From positions 2,328,501 through 2,392,500 of the forward strand of contig NC_081331.1 of the NCBI RefSeq assembly GCF_022539665.2: a stretch of DNA of 64,000 nt. The letters are read 5' to 3'. The DNA comes from Daphnia carinata (taxonomy: Eukaryota; Arthropoda; Branchiopoda; Diplostraca; Daphniidae). Each line of letters opens with the position of its first letter. Within the stretch, counting starts at the first letter, position 1. The notes under the pieces are model-generated. The model was not told the DNA's origin. It was given only the letters and a program-made list of their open reading frames with translations, and searched no databases. Shown piece after piece: positions 12,876 through 35,412 of the stretch. The position numbers were made by a program, and so were the translations under genes.

Positions 12876-14004
12876 TTTCTCACGCCCTTTTTCACGAGCG
12901 TGTATCTTTGCGTGCCCGATTGAGAAAAAAAAACGTGCGCCATTTCGTCTCAAGTGAAAGGCCTACCGTTTAAGTTTCCTCAATTTCTCTTTTTCGCTAG
13001 TGGGGTACTTCCGGCTCTTACCGGTTTTTAAAATAATTATGTCGGGACATTGCGCCACTTTGAGGGATTTGTGGGGGGAAAAAAAGCTAAAGAAATGGCA
13101 AAAAGGGGAAAATGTGGGAACGTGTTCTGCACTGTCTTTAAAGTGTATCCGTGTTTTATGCAGTCGTTCTATAATTATGCTTTACGTTAAGTGAGCGCGC
13201 ATCGACTATTTTACTAGTCCCTTGCCGGTTTGTTTTTGTCTTGAAATGTTTTCTTATATATCATAGTATTCCCTATGTTCATTTAATTTCTTCGAAAATC
13301 ATCCAACTCAATCAATGGATCTGAATTCTGTGTTGATGGGGCACCACATCGCGGCAGCCATTTGGCCACATTTTCTCTATTAATATCAGAGTATAAGTAT
13401 ATCGTCGCTAATCTATGAGTTTTAACGCAAAATCTTGTCGATATGTCTATTATAAAATTCTTCTATTAATGGCAGCCATGTTTTCTCTATTTGGGTTGGG
13501 ATCCGCAAATGACTCCCTCACGTTTTCACGCCTGTCTTTATCGTACGCGTCTTGTGTATCTGCACGACATCAAATCATACGAAAGATGAATACATTATAA
13601 TAAGCAAATTGACTCGGTTCGTCTACTCGCCGCTTTCTAACATAAAATCTCGCACCTTGCACTCGAATGTTATCGAAACGGAGATTGCTCCTTTCTATTG
13701 TATTTGAAGAGTGAATTATAACATGTGGGATCATTGCGGGTTCAGGTAACAAATTTTAAAAATCTATAACACATTGTGTACTATACAAACGATTCCAAAC
13801 AGCCTAACAGGTGAACGAATGGAATAGGAAATTGTTAATGACTAGATACTTGTCAAACTCGAGGTGAAATCAACGGAACAGGTCAAATAGGAAAATTCAA
13901 ACGGGGCCGTTAACTTACGGGTTATCGTCCCGATATCATCAAGCAAACAAAACGGACTTGAAGTAAAACTAGGAAATTGTGACAACATAATAATTTTTTT
14001 TTTT
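12876..14004. other. Convergent intergenic region between Rab32 and NINAC
   Basis: The two genes end towards each other here, so the interval should contain both 3' UTRs. Short open frames on both strands show no family features. No canonical polyadenylation hexamer could be assigned with confidence to either gene. Confidence 0.5.
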
Positions 14005-22168
<8,164 letters not shown>

Positions 22169-25100
22169 GGTTAACAGGCCAGCGGGAGGTTTTGCTCAAT
22201 CGTTTTCAAGCTCTTATTATTCCTGTAAATCGTTGTAATAAAGTACAGGGTGAATCGTGATTGATGGCCAAAGGACTAGCACTATCGTGATGCGCTTAAT
22301 GTACGGTCACTGAAGCCAAACGGCCAAAACATTAAAAATTTTTAAAACAAGGGCCACGAATATTTGAGATCACGAATTTTAAACAGCTTCAAGGACGAGT
22401 GCACTTTTCTTGGGGAACAATAAAAAACTGTTCCATCCACCATGTTGTTGACTAATGGCTGAAATTTCAGCAACTAAATAGAAATAACCCAAAGTCCTAA
22501 ATGAAATCATTCCCTTTTTTTCAGTACTCGATTTTAGGGCGACAACGAGGGGGCACTTTTTTTCTAACTTGAATATAAACCGTGACCGACATATGTATAT
22601 AATAATGTGACCATTATATGCGCTGTTGTTGTTTCAGTTTCTCTCGGGGTGCGTGCAATGAGCGTAAATTGTCGTGAAGGAAAGAGAAGCACGGTCCTCC
22701 GACTAACCCACAAGTTCAATGACCAGATCGCCAGATCTCGCAGCAGAGCGAATATAAAAACAAACGTTGGTATCCTTTATATTTTTTTCCCTTTAATTCT
22801 TCTTTTATCTCACAGCCTGAGGATTCAATTACTTGTGAAATGAGCCACGAATAAAAGGCAAATACTCAGATTTTTTTTTTCCCTGCCGAAAGTGGCACGC
22901 CTTTTTTTATATTTGAAAATTCCAAGACCTAGATGATAGCAATTCGGTTATAAATAGATATCTATTCTTTTTTATGAGTCTCCTAGATATCGACAAATAA
23001 TAACAATGTAAAATCAAGAAGTGATACTTACCCTACCGAGGTTCTGGCTTACAGCCCTGCTGGTTACCTACTGAAATGTTGTCGAACATTTTCAGCAGTT
23101 CCAAGCGAAAGATGACAAAGAGAGAAGGGCGGGGGGGGGAGGACGGAAGCCAAACAATAATACAAAGAACTATGCAGACGGTGTATATAGAATGCAGTGA
23201 ACCGTCATGTTATTCATAGGATGAGGTCGTTGGAAATGTCAACCCTCCCCCCTTCTGGTGTTCGACCCTCTTCCTCCCACCTCCTTTCCCAGTAGGAAAA
23301 AAAGGAGGAATATAATTTAATTACGACGAGCTGAAATACAGGTAATAAACAGCAGACCTACGTAAGCGCATCTTATCTCCTTTAAAAAAAAATGAAAAAA
23401 CGTGTGCAGTGCACAAGACTTCCGCGTTAGTCATACGCGTGAGTGTCCTAAACAGTAAGATGTCGAAGAGATACCATAGAGCTGATACAAATGCAAATAT
23501 GAAAAGGTACGACTATCTTTTTTAAAAAATGGCTTGTTCAGATAACGTCAAATTTCAGAACACTATAGGCGTAATCGATTGTTACTGCAACTGGTTTCAA
23601 TGCAAATAGCAGTTCATTAGGGAAACCTGAAAATCCATTGCTTCATTTCCTTTTTCCTTTTTTTTTTTTTTGGCTATTTGCATTAAATTGATTGATTTGC
23701 AATAATGCGGTTGTCGTGAGAAACGGAAAAAAAAAACATGCTGAATTTGACATCTTGGCCCTTCCGCAGAAGTAAAAGAATGAGACCGACGAATGACAAT
23801 AAGTTGACCGACAGGTGCAACCCACCGATTTCTCCGCGAGATGTTTCTAATTTAACTCGTTGCCTGGAGAAAGTCCTGCTTGTAGAATTTAAAAATGTTT
23901 CAACAAGTGACCATTTCCTTTTTCTTATCATTTTTGATAGACTGGACTATCAGGCCGCACCAGATGTTTACATTTTCCTATACTGGATGCTGCAAAGGGA
24001 AACCGGTGTGCACAATTTCTCCACTGACACACGTCGTCGCCTTATGTTCCTCATTATACAGATTACCTCCCTCTTTTTTTCTTTTAAATATATTACTGTT
24101 TATAAATTTCTTGTTTTCTATATTCCATTTTTCAAAATTCTGTTTCTGTCTGATGGTCATTTGTGTGACTAATTAGAGCTACTGGAGAAAGTCGCAAGAA
24201 GCTTCGGTTAAACTGTTGAAAACAAAAATGCCATCCGGTTATTATGTTACGTCATTCTGGTCGGACTGCATTTTATTTTTATCGCCGCTTATCACAAATC
24301 AATAAAGAGAAGGAACAAAAAAAAAAGCCCAGCTTTTCTTTCTCCTATGGTACTGAAACCATCCAGCCTGATCAGCTTTTACCGAGATGGGGAGAGAATT
24401 ATACTGGGTCGCATGTACCCAACGGGGGCAAAAGAGTTCTCGTAACACAGATTACTTGGAAAATCATAAAAATAAATATTGCGGCCAATAAAGAGAAACG
24501 AAATATTTGCACGAATCTATTGCAAAGTGACTCGCATTCGTTTTTTTTTTTTCATGGGAATCTAACACTGGCTCGTTGATAATTTGATTACCAAAAAAGT
24601 TAAAGTTACAACTCTTTTCTAAAACGCTGGAGGCGTAGAGTACGGAGCGGGAATTTCAAACAAACGATGCGAACCATATAACAGGAAAATTAGCAAAAAT
24701 GCGTGTAGATTTTCAAGGTTATACCTAATAAAGCTGATGTGAATTTCCTGTCCCTTTGTTTCCATTTCCATGATTAAATTGACCCTGTTTCCGCTGATCC
24801 GCTAACGATCACGAACACCGCTATTCTTTCGATCGAATTAAAGGTTAGAGCTTCCGAGCTATAAACATTCTAAACTATTCATTTGTCGGCATGGCCGCTT
24901 CACAAGATACGTTCGTGACTGTGAAAAATAAGGCTTTTTTTTATAAATCATGTTCATCCAATTTTCACACTTTGTTAGTGAGTCGGTTGCTTATCGATAC
25001 ATAAATCTTATTCTGTGTCATCCATTTCAGCTGTGTAAACTTACGATATGCAAGAGTAGAGATTCAGAACGATAATAGCCGTTAACTGACGCAAATACCT

Positions 25101-27929
25101 TATCGATTTTGGGAAGATGAGGAAATTCCGTTGTTACATAACGATGGACACCAAACACTTGCACGATTTTCCTTGACAGTTTTTTTTTTGTGGCGGTGAT
25201 CCCCCCTCTCTTTTGACAGATGATAAGGTAAACAAACAAAACAAAGATATTTTTAAAAATGCCACAGGGAGAGAAGAGCAAAACGGTGAGCGACTTTCCA
25301 AGCCAACGGCCGACGGGCAACTGATTCAAAGGAGCGGACGGGCGTTACGTTGCTACCGCATGTATACACAGTGATATCTCTCCCCTTAGTTGAGGAATTT
25401 CTCGTATCTCCAGGAGAGAGATGGAAGGAGAAAACGGCTGAGTAAATAATGTGGCTTACCTTGTTCAATGAAATGATCGCAATCATCGGACACACTTTTC
25501 GGTTGCTACCGCATTTACAAACCACACGTAGCGGCATTTAAGTACTTCAGACAAAAAAAAAAAAAAACATTAAAACTCCCGTAATATTGGGAAGAGCTTT
25601 TTCCTCGAACATTCAAATAGGACGAATTAACACCTAGCCTAATTCAATTTCCTACATAATTCTGTATTGCGTGACTGAGTCTAAATGTTTCACCTACTTT
25701 ATCGCAATCTCGTGTACCATCGGGTAACATAGACTACAGTTCATCCTTTAAAACACTAGTGATAAGGCACATACCCTGATGTCTATTGCCGATAAAAATC
25801 TACAGCTGTTTAACTTTTCATTCAAATCTCTGTTTATTTTTTATCAAACGTTTGTTTATCTTTACTGGAATTAAATAGTTTCTATTTCTTCTAGACAACA
25901 ATATTTTTTTTGTGGAAAAAAAAAAAGGTCTCCAGTTCGTGTTCGACGACGCAACACTATAAAGAGAGTGTTCTGTTACACGAAACACCAGGTGACTCGA
26001 TTGAATGAACGCCAACACTAACAGCGAGCATCGTCCTCTGTTACGGTGGCTGGTTCGTCATCTAATCGCCGATTCGCTTCGACACCTTTTTTTCTTCGTC
26101 GTCGTTCGTAACGGTTAAGGTTCTTTTCTTCTTCGTTGATGTCAAAGCAAGTGGCTTTTTTGACTACAGGAAAAAAAAAAAACGTTCTCTTTTTCTCGCC
26201 ATCACCCTTCACCACCCCGTGTTATTGTGGCGGTTTACGGGCAGGAGGCGACACCATCTTCCGCGCACGACTGTATGTTCTTATACAGTCCAGTGAATAT
26301 ATTTAAACTATTTTTTTTCTTTATTCCGACTAGAATTAGATTTAGCCTATATGACGAAGCGAATTTAATTCTTTTTTTTTTTGCACGGTGCAAATCGGTA
26401 TGTTTTTAGAAAAATAAAATGAGGATGAAAAGAAAAGACATCGTCACGATAACAACTTGTCCTGAGGACCCCCTTTTAAAAGGATGCCAATTTTCCCACA
26501 TGTTGTGTGTTTATCCAAACATAACGAGAAAAAACATGTCACTCGAAGACTATAATCCACAAAAAATGTTCAATGGCCTGATGAATCGCATTCGACTTTC
26601 GCCTCGGTCGTAAAAGTAAATTGCCACTAGCGAGTATTACCAATTTCACGAAACGCCGACTCGTCACATTCTCTTTTTTTTTAGAGACACCTTTTATGGA
26701 TGCATCCTTCGATGGAGTGCAATAACTTTTGTCGAGAGTTTAAATTCGAGGCTGACCTTTAGCCACGTAGTCATAAATCAAATGTTCTATTTATTTTAGC
26801 TCATCCCCTCAAATGGATTTATAATGTATTAACGGTTTCCAATTTTCATTTGCTTTGTGATGATGTCTTTGAATATTCCCACTTGCGTAACCTCGTTCTA
26901 CTTTAGTTTTCCCTATCCGAAACGTTTTATGTCCTTCATTTTCACGAAACGTTTTTATTACTAGATGTAGAACAAATGATTTAATTTTTTTTTGTTTAAA
27001 AGCTATATTTAAACGATTCAACCAAGATTACCGTTACAAGGTTTATCTATCTCCTAGGGACAACCTCTCTTAGCGGGTCAGAGGATGGCCCTGCCGTCAA
27101 ACAAATCGTTATCAGTCTCCCTTTTTTGCTCTCCTTCAACAAAATTCTTCACTTTTGAAGTTTGTTGGTGAAGTAAAACAATACCTGACAGGTCGCTGTT
27201 CCATTATACGTGTGGAACATCACAAAAAAGTAGTTTTTAATATATTTTGATAATAATGTTTTGTCTTCTGTATGACCGACTGAACCCAAAAACATTGAGA
27301 CGAAAGAGCTTGCAAGGTGTCAGCGTGAATAGCAATTTTCATCCAATTTCAAATGTTACGCTCGTCATTTGTGACGTGTACTGTTACGAATTTCAAAACT
27401 ATTTAGAGACGAGCAAAAAAAAAAAAATGAAATAGCCGAAAATAAATTCTTGTAACACACGAAAAGCTGTTTATACTTATTCAACGATTCCATTTGACAA
27501 ACAAGAAGACGTGGCTGGGCAGTGGAGGAGGGCACAGACATTTGCATTACGGGATTTAACAGCAATATATAAGACAGACACGAGCATGCAGAAAAAAAAA
27601 ATAAGGGGAGGTGGCGTTCCATCAATGCGGTTACTGTCGTTGGTTTTGTTGCGTATTTGATGGAATCTCATCATTCTAAAACATGTTTTGAGAAAAAAAT
27701 TTATGTCACAAAACAAAAAAGAAGACCTATGTCTTTTTCACGCCTGTCGACTCAAATACGCGTGTAGCGTAACAAAAGCGAAAAGCTAAACAATAGTGGC
27801 CACATTTACATCTGGCGATGCCAAGGTTCAAAACGTTGTGCTTTATTAAAGAGAGAGAAAAAAAAAGACGGGTATGTATAATGCTAAAGCAATTCAAAGA
27901 ATTTAGAATGAGAAAAGGAGAAAATTCGT
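22169..27929. other. Long region upstream of NINAC with no recognised gene
   Basis: This 5.8 kb stretch lies between the NINAC start and the 3' end of the HYR/sushi/EGF gene, both on the minus strand. It should contain the NINAC promoter and any 5' UTR exons and the 3' flank region of the neighbour's locus boundary. Several 80-144 codon open frames occur, for example plus 23738-24172 and minus 25253-25537. They are rich in Phe, Leu and Ile from T-rich sequence and show no domain, signal or splice support. No RNA gene was recognised. Confidence 0.5.
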
Positions 27930-30900
27930 TTACGCTATTTCGTAATGTGGCGAATCAGTTAAGTGCGTTGATTTGAATGCAGCCTGTGAGTGCGGTGGCC
28001 AACATTGGCGATGTCCAGTCGATGTCTGAATCCAGCAAGGATACCTCTTCCGGTCACGAGCCCCTGATGATAATGCATAGCGAAACGACGTTGATGGGCA
28101 AAATGTCCTGGCGACCGATGCGGGACAAGGTGTGTAATCGCATAATTCGCCTGAAAAAAAAAATAACAATTCAATCGACTGCATCTACAAGTCACGAATA
28201 ATAATTATTTTTATTTTTCTCGCATTTTTTCCCATTCATACTAGCTGGAAATATATGGGGCAGATGTCAGCTGTTTGTTGCCGACACCGTTTCTTTTCTT
28301 TTGCGTCATAAAAGTAGGGAGGGCTCATTAAATCTCTATTGCCGTGTGTATGGCCGGACATTGAACGAAATGGCCACACTTAATCCATCGCACATTAAGG
28401 GATCCGTTAAATAGCAAATTGCGTTAGCCCAATAATGAGAAAACATTAAAGTTTTTTTGTTTTTTTTTTCGTATCGAACCGGAACCCACATTGGACATTA
28501 GCAAAGTCGATGTGATTTGTTATCGGCCTTTCGCACACTTTTGGAAAACGTGGTTGTGCGCTTTCCCACACGCAATCAGCACCGCCGGGAACAAAATGTA
28601 AATGTTGAAAAAAAAAGGACGTAACACCACACTATATCCAATGCGGTAGTTGGCGGTGATTAACGATAACTGCCTTTTCACTCCCAGCCCCTGCTATAGT
28701 TAAAAGAGAACTCACGAAAAGGAATCAAGATGTTAAATAAAAATCCCGCCCCGCTTTCCTTTGGATTCCCACATCGGCCGCTATAATTGCGTTCGCAATC
28801 ATGTTTCTCGGAGGTCTTTTACGTCTAAATTCCTTGTAATTCTATTATGCATTCGGCTGCTCGTTTACAACAAAAGATTTTCATTCGATTCCCCCTTTTT
28901 TTAACGTTAATATTTGTGAAATCGAATTATAGCGCGTCACGTTCTTTGTCGACATTTACAGGATTGAGTTCAGAGACCGTTCAACGTGAAAACCGTTAAA
29001 AATCTGAGATAGTCTCTTATACTATTATTGCCGCTCGACGTATTGTTGTGACTTGTGAGAAAATCATCGGAAAAACCAATGAATGGAATTTCCTTTTTTT
29101 TTTCACAAGAAAAGCCGGTCCATTGTTCCGTCGCCCTCCTAGAGACCAGCGGAGACGGGCCATTCAGCGCAGTCTACCGCAGTTTCAACTCGTCGATTTT
29201 TGTTTATCCTCTCACGATCTAGTCTCTCTCAAGAAAGGTGATGAGTACGCTTAAAAAAAAAAATAAATTCGCCTAGATAATAAGATAAGAAGTACCTTGG
29301 AAATTGGGCGGACAAAAACAAGTAAAATATCCAGGCGCTGCGTGAGAGTTGTCGACACAGCGGCCACCGTTTTTGCACGGATTGGAAGCGCAGTAGGTTC
29401 CCATTAGTCCCGCCGCTCCTTCGTTCATTGTTTTGTCGACTCGCGTCACGTCACCCTGTAAATGTAAACATTGCGTACTTTGAATCGATACGGTTCGTAA
29501 CACTCGACCGATTCAGTATCCCGAATTGAAGTCTCAGACTTATAAATAGAAAGGGTTCTATATTAATAGCCTGTAGATATTTACGCGCAAAGAACCGTTT
29601 TGACCATGGTGACGACTGTGACGTATCCTGACATTAGGGTTTGAATGGCTTCGGCGCCGATGTTCACAGCGTGAACCGGTGAAACCTAGCGGACATGTAC
29701 AGTTCAAAAAGTCTCGTCCTAGATGGCCTTTGACTTGTCGGTTGACGTGACACGTTCCCCCGTTCAGACAGTACAAAGTAGGACAATACGGCGTCTCGCA
29801 ATGAATACCTTCATCAAGAAAAGAAGATTGTCAACAGGTTGGATTTTATAAATGCAATTGACGAAGTAGAATAGGCGCATGTACCTTTTGTTCCGACCCG
29901 GCATGAACATTTGAAACTGCTGACTATCCGATTGCTGTAATCAGCGTAACGCGTGGACCTGAAACAAGTTCCTCCGGCCAGGCATGGATTCGGCCAACAC
30001 GGATCTTCTGGATCGACGGCTGTTTCGTTTATTGTTGACAACGAGTTTCGTGAAACGGCCTCTCGTCCGGTCGCCAGCTGGTACGAATTTTGATGATGTC
30101 TACGGTTTTTGTATTTGATGTGTTTGCTGTCGCTGTTCGTTTGTTTGTCGTCGTCTTCTCGCAAAGTGTGTGCCGCTGCTGTTTTGCCCAGTTTGCTAGC
30201 AGATTGCCGAGTTTGTATGGCAGGCGATCTGTCCAGTGACTTGCGGTTTGGCAATTTCGTTAGGGCTACAATTGATGGATGGACGGGCCGGTTAGGTCGG
30301 TGCTGACAACGGGGATTAGGATGCTCAGAAGATTTGACTACAGATGGCCGATTTGGACAAGGCCGGCATTCCGTCTGTCCAACTCTGTCTTGATACGTTC
30401 TCGCCGGACATGGCTGACAGCTGCCTTTCAACTGGAAAGTGTTGACTGGACATTTTTCTGCATGGATCAAAGAGAAAGCTTTCATCAAGGCGGCCAGTTG
30501 AAATTTGCGTGTAATGGATTTCTTACGGCAATTGTTGGTGGATGCATTGACAACATAGCCCGGCAGAGGACAAATCAAATCGAGTTTGGCCAGCTGAAAG
30601 GATTTGTTGAGGAGATCGCCGCCTGCCGCTTCCAATTTTTTGCGGAAATCCGCATTCTTTTGAATTAAAACTTCCGTTTCAGCCTTTGTAAATCACACAA
30701 TAAAAATGCAAATCACACAGAGTTCCTTTGAACCCACAACACGCTAAAAAATGAAATACTTTTATCTTTTCAATGAGCATTTCGCCTTCTGGAACTTCCG
30801 AACCTTCGTAAAAGTAATCGTCGTAACTAAATGGCTGGTAGCTAGCCGCTACGGTCCACGACAAGTTGAGGATGGCAATACTGCGATTTTTACAAGGGAA

Positions 30901-33900
30901 TGATTTGAATATCATTCCGCCCAATCAGTGAAAGGAATTTTGAAAAAAAGTAAACCTCTTATTAGGTGACATTTCATGATGACATTGAGCAGTCAATACA
31001 CTACAATTGGCAGTTTGACAAGCTTCTGCATTGTGATGAAGCAGGGCCGTCTTGGCCGCCTGCATGAGTTTCTCAACGCCAACTCTATCATCGCACCAGG
31101 AGGTTGATGATTTCGTCGGTAATAAATGTCCGAGCTGGAATCGGAATTCAGCAAACATGACGGTGTTACCCGAGGCGGGATCAACTAACACATTATTCCA
31201 ATAAAAAAAAAAAAGAATAAGCACTTAAAGGCAACAATGTAGCTGAAGAAATGCTGTAACATTTTTATTACGGTTGAGTTGGACGTCGTAGTTGCAGTTG
31301 AATTTGGCATCCGTCTCGTTGTTTTTCGCTACACACAACCGTTTGAAAACGAGGGGACTGTCTGTGTTGGTGCCATTGGAAAAGGATTTTGAATGGACGA
31401 CATTGACATCACATGTGACGTGAACTGCGCTGCCGTCCGTCGTCGGAGCTTGGAACTTTGGCAGTGCCAGATGAACGTCCTCAAAATCCGGTACGGTCAA
31501 ATTCAGACCGGAACACTGGCTCGAGTCCAATGGAACGGGGACTTCCAATTCTATCGTACACCCGGAAATCATTTGAATACGTTAAATTGAACCCTTTCTA
31601 GAGGTCAAACATTCAGAAAGGTTCAAAAACTGTTCAAAACGTACTGATACATTTGGGTGGTCGGCTTGTTCCAGGGTCGCTGTAACAGTCCCAGATTTGT
31701 TGGACGAGATGGCGGTCAGTTTTGGGTGTCACGTATCCATTGTCGCACGTGTAACGACATGTCGTTATGCTGACGTCATCACCGACGGACGAACAAGCCA
31801 CTCGGCCGTGTTCGGGCGACGGTGGCGGCCTGCACAGTCTCACCCGTTCTCGGCGTTCGTCTGACCCATTTGGGACCGTAATCAAATGTTGATGGTGTCC
31901 TCCGATTAGATTTAAAGTATTTCCCGCAGAAAAACTTTTGAACGTGTTTTTACCTGTGACTGATGCAGATGGCATAACTTGCAGACTATAACGACAGTAA
32001 GCGTGATGCCTAAAGCCTAAAGATCTGTCTGTGATGTTGTTGTCACCGTCGTCCAGCTGATAAGCCACCTTGACAACCACACGATGCGTTCCTTGATCCA
32101 ACACGGTACCTGGCTGAGGGCCGAGGACCACCTGCGTTCTCATCTTTTCTTTTTGATACCTTTTGCAAATAAAATTCGACAGAGAAGCGGTTATGCGTCA
32201 TCATAAATAATTCTTTATCTTTCGTCTCCCATCTCTTTTTTTAAACAAAAATGGGGTGGTGTTCCCTTGATTTCCTTTTAGATACAATATGGCCTTGTTT
32301 TATGGAAATTGACTTTTTGTTGTTGTTAGGTGATCAATCAAAACTCGTATACTTTTTTTGTTTTTCTTTACTTGTTGGATGAATGGAGACAAGGGCGGAC
32401 TATGGGCTCGGGCATCCGGACGGCGCCGACATGATGGGCGTCTACCCCGTTGTACAACTCGGCGTCGTATCTATCGGGTGAAATCATTGAACTTGCCGGG
32501 CAGATAAAACATGGTCGACTTGCCCTTCGACTATGCCGTTTCAGGTTAGTCGCCCAATGGCTTGTCGATAGTTGGTCTGTTCTTGCAGCATCACCGTACA
32601 TGCCTGTCATTTTTTTTGTTTTTAGAGGGCACAAAGATTTAATCATTTCGCTATCCACGGAAAGAAAAAGAAAAGAGGCGGTCGTCTTATTATATCTGCA
32701 GGGAGAGAAGGGGAAACCATTTCACTGGAAATGGTCAAGTGTGTACAGCAGCCAGAAAAAGGGCTAGTCTTATAAGGTATAATGAGAAACGAATTACGTT
32801 GAGTGTATTGTACGGTCGGGAGAGAAAGAGCTAACGCCTTTTAGTTCTTCGTGTTTTGGCTATAGATGCGTGCTGTCTATAGTGCAACACACGCAACAGT
32901 CATATTCTTTTGTTTCTTTTTCAATAACGCCCGCAAGAAGGCAATTGGTGAGAAAAAATTATTGCTGTCCCATTCGCCTCTTTCAGAATGAGACCCCAAA
33001 AATGAAAAAAAAATAAATTCTTATTCTAAAAGGAAAAGCTCGTTCGTTTAAATTTGTCTCCCTTCTAGCGATTCTTTTTTAACAGCTTCATGAAGGACGA
33101 ATCAACTTTACATTACCCAAGGCTATATAGGGAGTCTTAACAAAATATGAATGTCTGGTTTGCTAAACAGAAAGCGTCATCTCCTTTAGCGGAATTTTTT
33201 ACGTAGAGAAAACAAATCATAAAAAGAAAAACTGGAATTGTTTGGCGCCTCTGTGAGCGCCAGGTGACACGTCATTCTGATCGAAGAGGACTGGCTGTCA
33301 TTCCTGTGTTCCAATTTTTTTCCCCATGGATTTTCAAACTAGCCGCCAAAAGAATTTTTCCCAGCAAAGTCCGCTCGAATTTTGAAGCTCTGACATATTC
33401 GTGCAGATGCTGCGTGTTGCAGACACGGATAATATCTTCCAGACGCTGACGTATCTCGACTTCTTTTCACTTTCGCGATGTGCTACTACCACAGCGCACA
33501 TTATATTTATATCCACTCTACGCTGCTATATAAGCATCACGCAACACCCATCGAAAAAACCAAACGCGCACACCACATCAGACACTCAATCTCTATCTTT
33601 TTTTTTTGTTTTTGGCTCAAGAAAAACTCTATATATTTTTTCTTTTTTTTATTATTATTATTAAAGCGCGAGATAAGAGCGCATTAAACACACAGAAACA
33701 GCAGATGCTTGACGACGAGATTATTTATCACGCAGCGCGCTGTTGTTCTGCCATATGAAAGATGCAGTTTTTTTTCTACCATTTTTTGGTTGGGGTTTGA
33801 GGGTTTAGCTTGTCAAGTGTTGGGCGTAGACTTATTCGAACTCGAATTAAAAAATGAAAAATAAATAAAAGAGTTACGGAGAAAGAAATAAACCGTTGCG

Positions 33901-34104
33901 AGCTAGTCACAACACCAACGTTTTTATAACCCAATTTCCAAAGAGCATATGTACGGCTATAAAAGTAGTAGACAGGATATTTAGCTACTGGTTCTCGCCT
34001 TACTCGCAAGCAACAACTTAATGTGGGTCGAAAAATAAAAACTTACCCAAAACGACGAAGAGCAATGATACCAACAGTTGGCAAAGGATGATCGGCATCA
34101 TCAT
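27930..34104 (-). CDS. Secreted HYR/sushi/Cys-rich/EGF mosaic protein (SVEP1-like architecture)
   Basis: Minus-strand exons join in phase: 34104-34047 (signal peptide MMMPIILCQLLVSLLFVVLG), about 32534-32372, about 32150-31645, 31550-31272, 31184-30956, 30880-30760, 30683-29885, 29808-29585, 29455-29296 and 28150-27930. Any exons between 34047 and 32534 were not found, so the N-terminal join is provisional. Domain order: a HYR-like domain (VRMPEP, then GTVLDQGTHRVVVKV and YCRYSLQV); one sushi/CCP domain (LCRPPPSPEHGRVACSS to SRPPKC); an unassigned Cys-containing region; a GCC2/GCC3 ephrin-receptor-like module (CPVNTFQLKGSCQPCPARTY); and three EGF domains (CWPNPCLAGGTC; CPTLYCLNGGTC; CASNPCKNGGRC). 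The third EGF is completed across the last intron by ELCDYTPC. No transmembrane segment was seen, so it is probably extracellular matrix or haemolymph. HYR, sushi, GCC2/GCC3 and EGF modules also occur together in SVEP1/polydom; true orthology is not claimed. Confidence 0.75.
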
Positions 34105-34203
34105 CGCTGCCGGAATAAATAATAACAATGGGAGTTCACGTTAACGATATTCTTATAGAAACTTGAAGTGTCTTTCGCGTGTTAGGTCCTAGCAGAAATG
34201 TTT

Positions 34204-34378
34204 CTATGTGTGTTTGTAGCGTGCAATGTTTAGAGAGTCTAAGTGCGTCACGCCATACGAGCAACGTCCGTCCGGCGTGAACCTGCCGGCGCGACTGTAG
34301 TGCTGCGAACGAGAGACTGCCCGTCGCGTCGAAAACACGTCGGCCAACTCGGGCGCTATACCAAAACTTTCTTCACCC
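34204..34378 (-). other. Possible 5' exon upstream of the HYR/sushi/EGF gene
   Basis: On the minus strand a strong pyrimidine tract and acceptor (ctctttctctgtag) precede a frame that stays open for about 60 codons. It lies just upstream of the signal-peptide exon, so it may be a 5' UTR exon. No initiator Met or domain supports translation. Confidence 0.3.
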
Positions 34379-35412
34379 CTACAGAGAAAGAGTGGAATGA
34401 CTAGTAAGAAAACAAACAAGCAAAACACAACAACAAATGAATAAATAAGAGCGACGAAATAAAAACGTGATGATCGACACGAGGGAAATAACCCTGCTGA
34501 ATTTATACCCGTCGTGCATAATATACCATTTCTTCCCCTATATACTTTCGATCGTATTATTCTAAAATAAGAATAATAGAATGCGGACGGCAGAAAGCCA
34601 AATTGGAGCTGTCGTCACGTTATTACGCGTGTATATTCGATCTAAGTTGATTCCTATTATTCGGCGAGGAAGAAAACTAGCGATTGATTAGGCAACACAT
34701 CTTTTTTTTTCTCTTCTCCTCATGTGCATAATCTAATTAACTGATATTTGCACTTTGTTCGAATTCTCAAATGCGTCCCTGTAATATTGATCGTTGTTTT
34801 CTTGAAAACGTATTTGCACTGGATACAGTTGATACTTGAACAGAATTGGCTGTTTTCTTTCTATATGTCCGCCCATTCACGATGTGAGGGGCTGATCTCG
34901 ATCAGATCGCTTCTTTTTTTTTTTTAATAGACAGGATGTCACGACAAGAGGAAAGAAAAGAATCTGGCAAAAAAAAAAAAATCACAGAGTCAGTGACTGA
35001 ATGAAGAATATGAGAAGGCATAAAAAAACTTTTGGGCAGTGCCCCATGTCCTTCGAATATCGGCCCTCTATACTGAGACTCTGATGGATGGCTCGGGAAT
35101 CTTGGGGGGTGCAAACGGCGGAGAGTGCAGAGGAGTTGGCTAGCGTGACGGCACCTCGTATTTGTTTTGTGTCCTTTCGCATAAAAAATAAAAGAAAGAG
35201 AAAAAAATATCTAGTGCTAATAAATCAACGTAGAAGAGAAAACTTGCCTTTTTTTTCTGTCGTGGTCCTCTTAACACCGTGAACGTGTAAGGAAGATATG
35301 ATCTGCTGAAAAGATGATGACTTACCTAACCTCTTTGAAAGATGTCTTGACCCTAAAAAAAACTATCCCGTACGTGCTCGGCACGCGTATTGATTTATTC
35401 TCGTTGTTTCAG
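34379..35412. other. Intergenic stretch with no recognised gene
   Basis: A/T-rich sequence with homopolymer runs. It is probably upstream sequence of the HYR/sushi/EGF gene on one side and of the candidate plus-strand exons on the other. Nothing specific was recognised. Confidence 0.45.

Noticed and set aside
23738-24172. 144-codon open frame on the plus strand
   Set aside because: Phe/Leu/Ile/Tyr-rich from T-rich DNA, no domain, no splice or neighbour support. Treated as chance.
25253-25537. 94-codon minus-strand frame beginning MPLRVVCKCGSNRK
   Set aside because: Cys pattern fits no known finger, no conserved features, and it overlaps low-complexity sequence.
33957-33964. TATA-box-like sequence on the plus strand (ctataaaa)
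   Set aside because: No plus-strand gene starts nearby, and it lies in the first intron region of a minus-strand gene.
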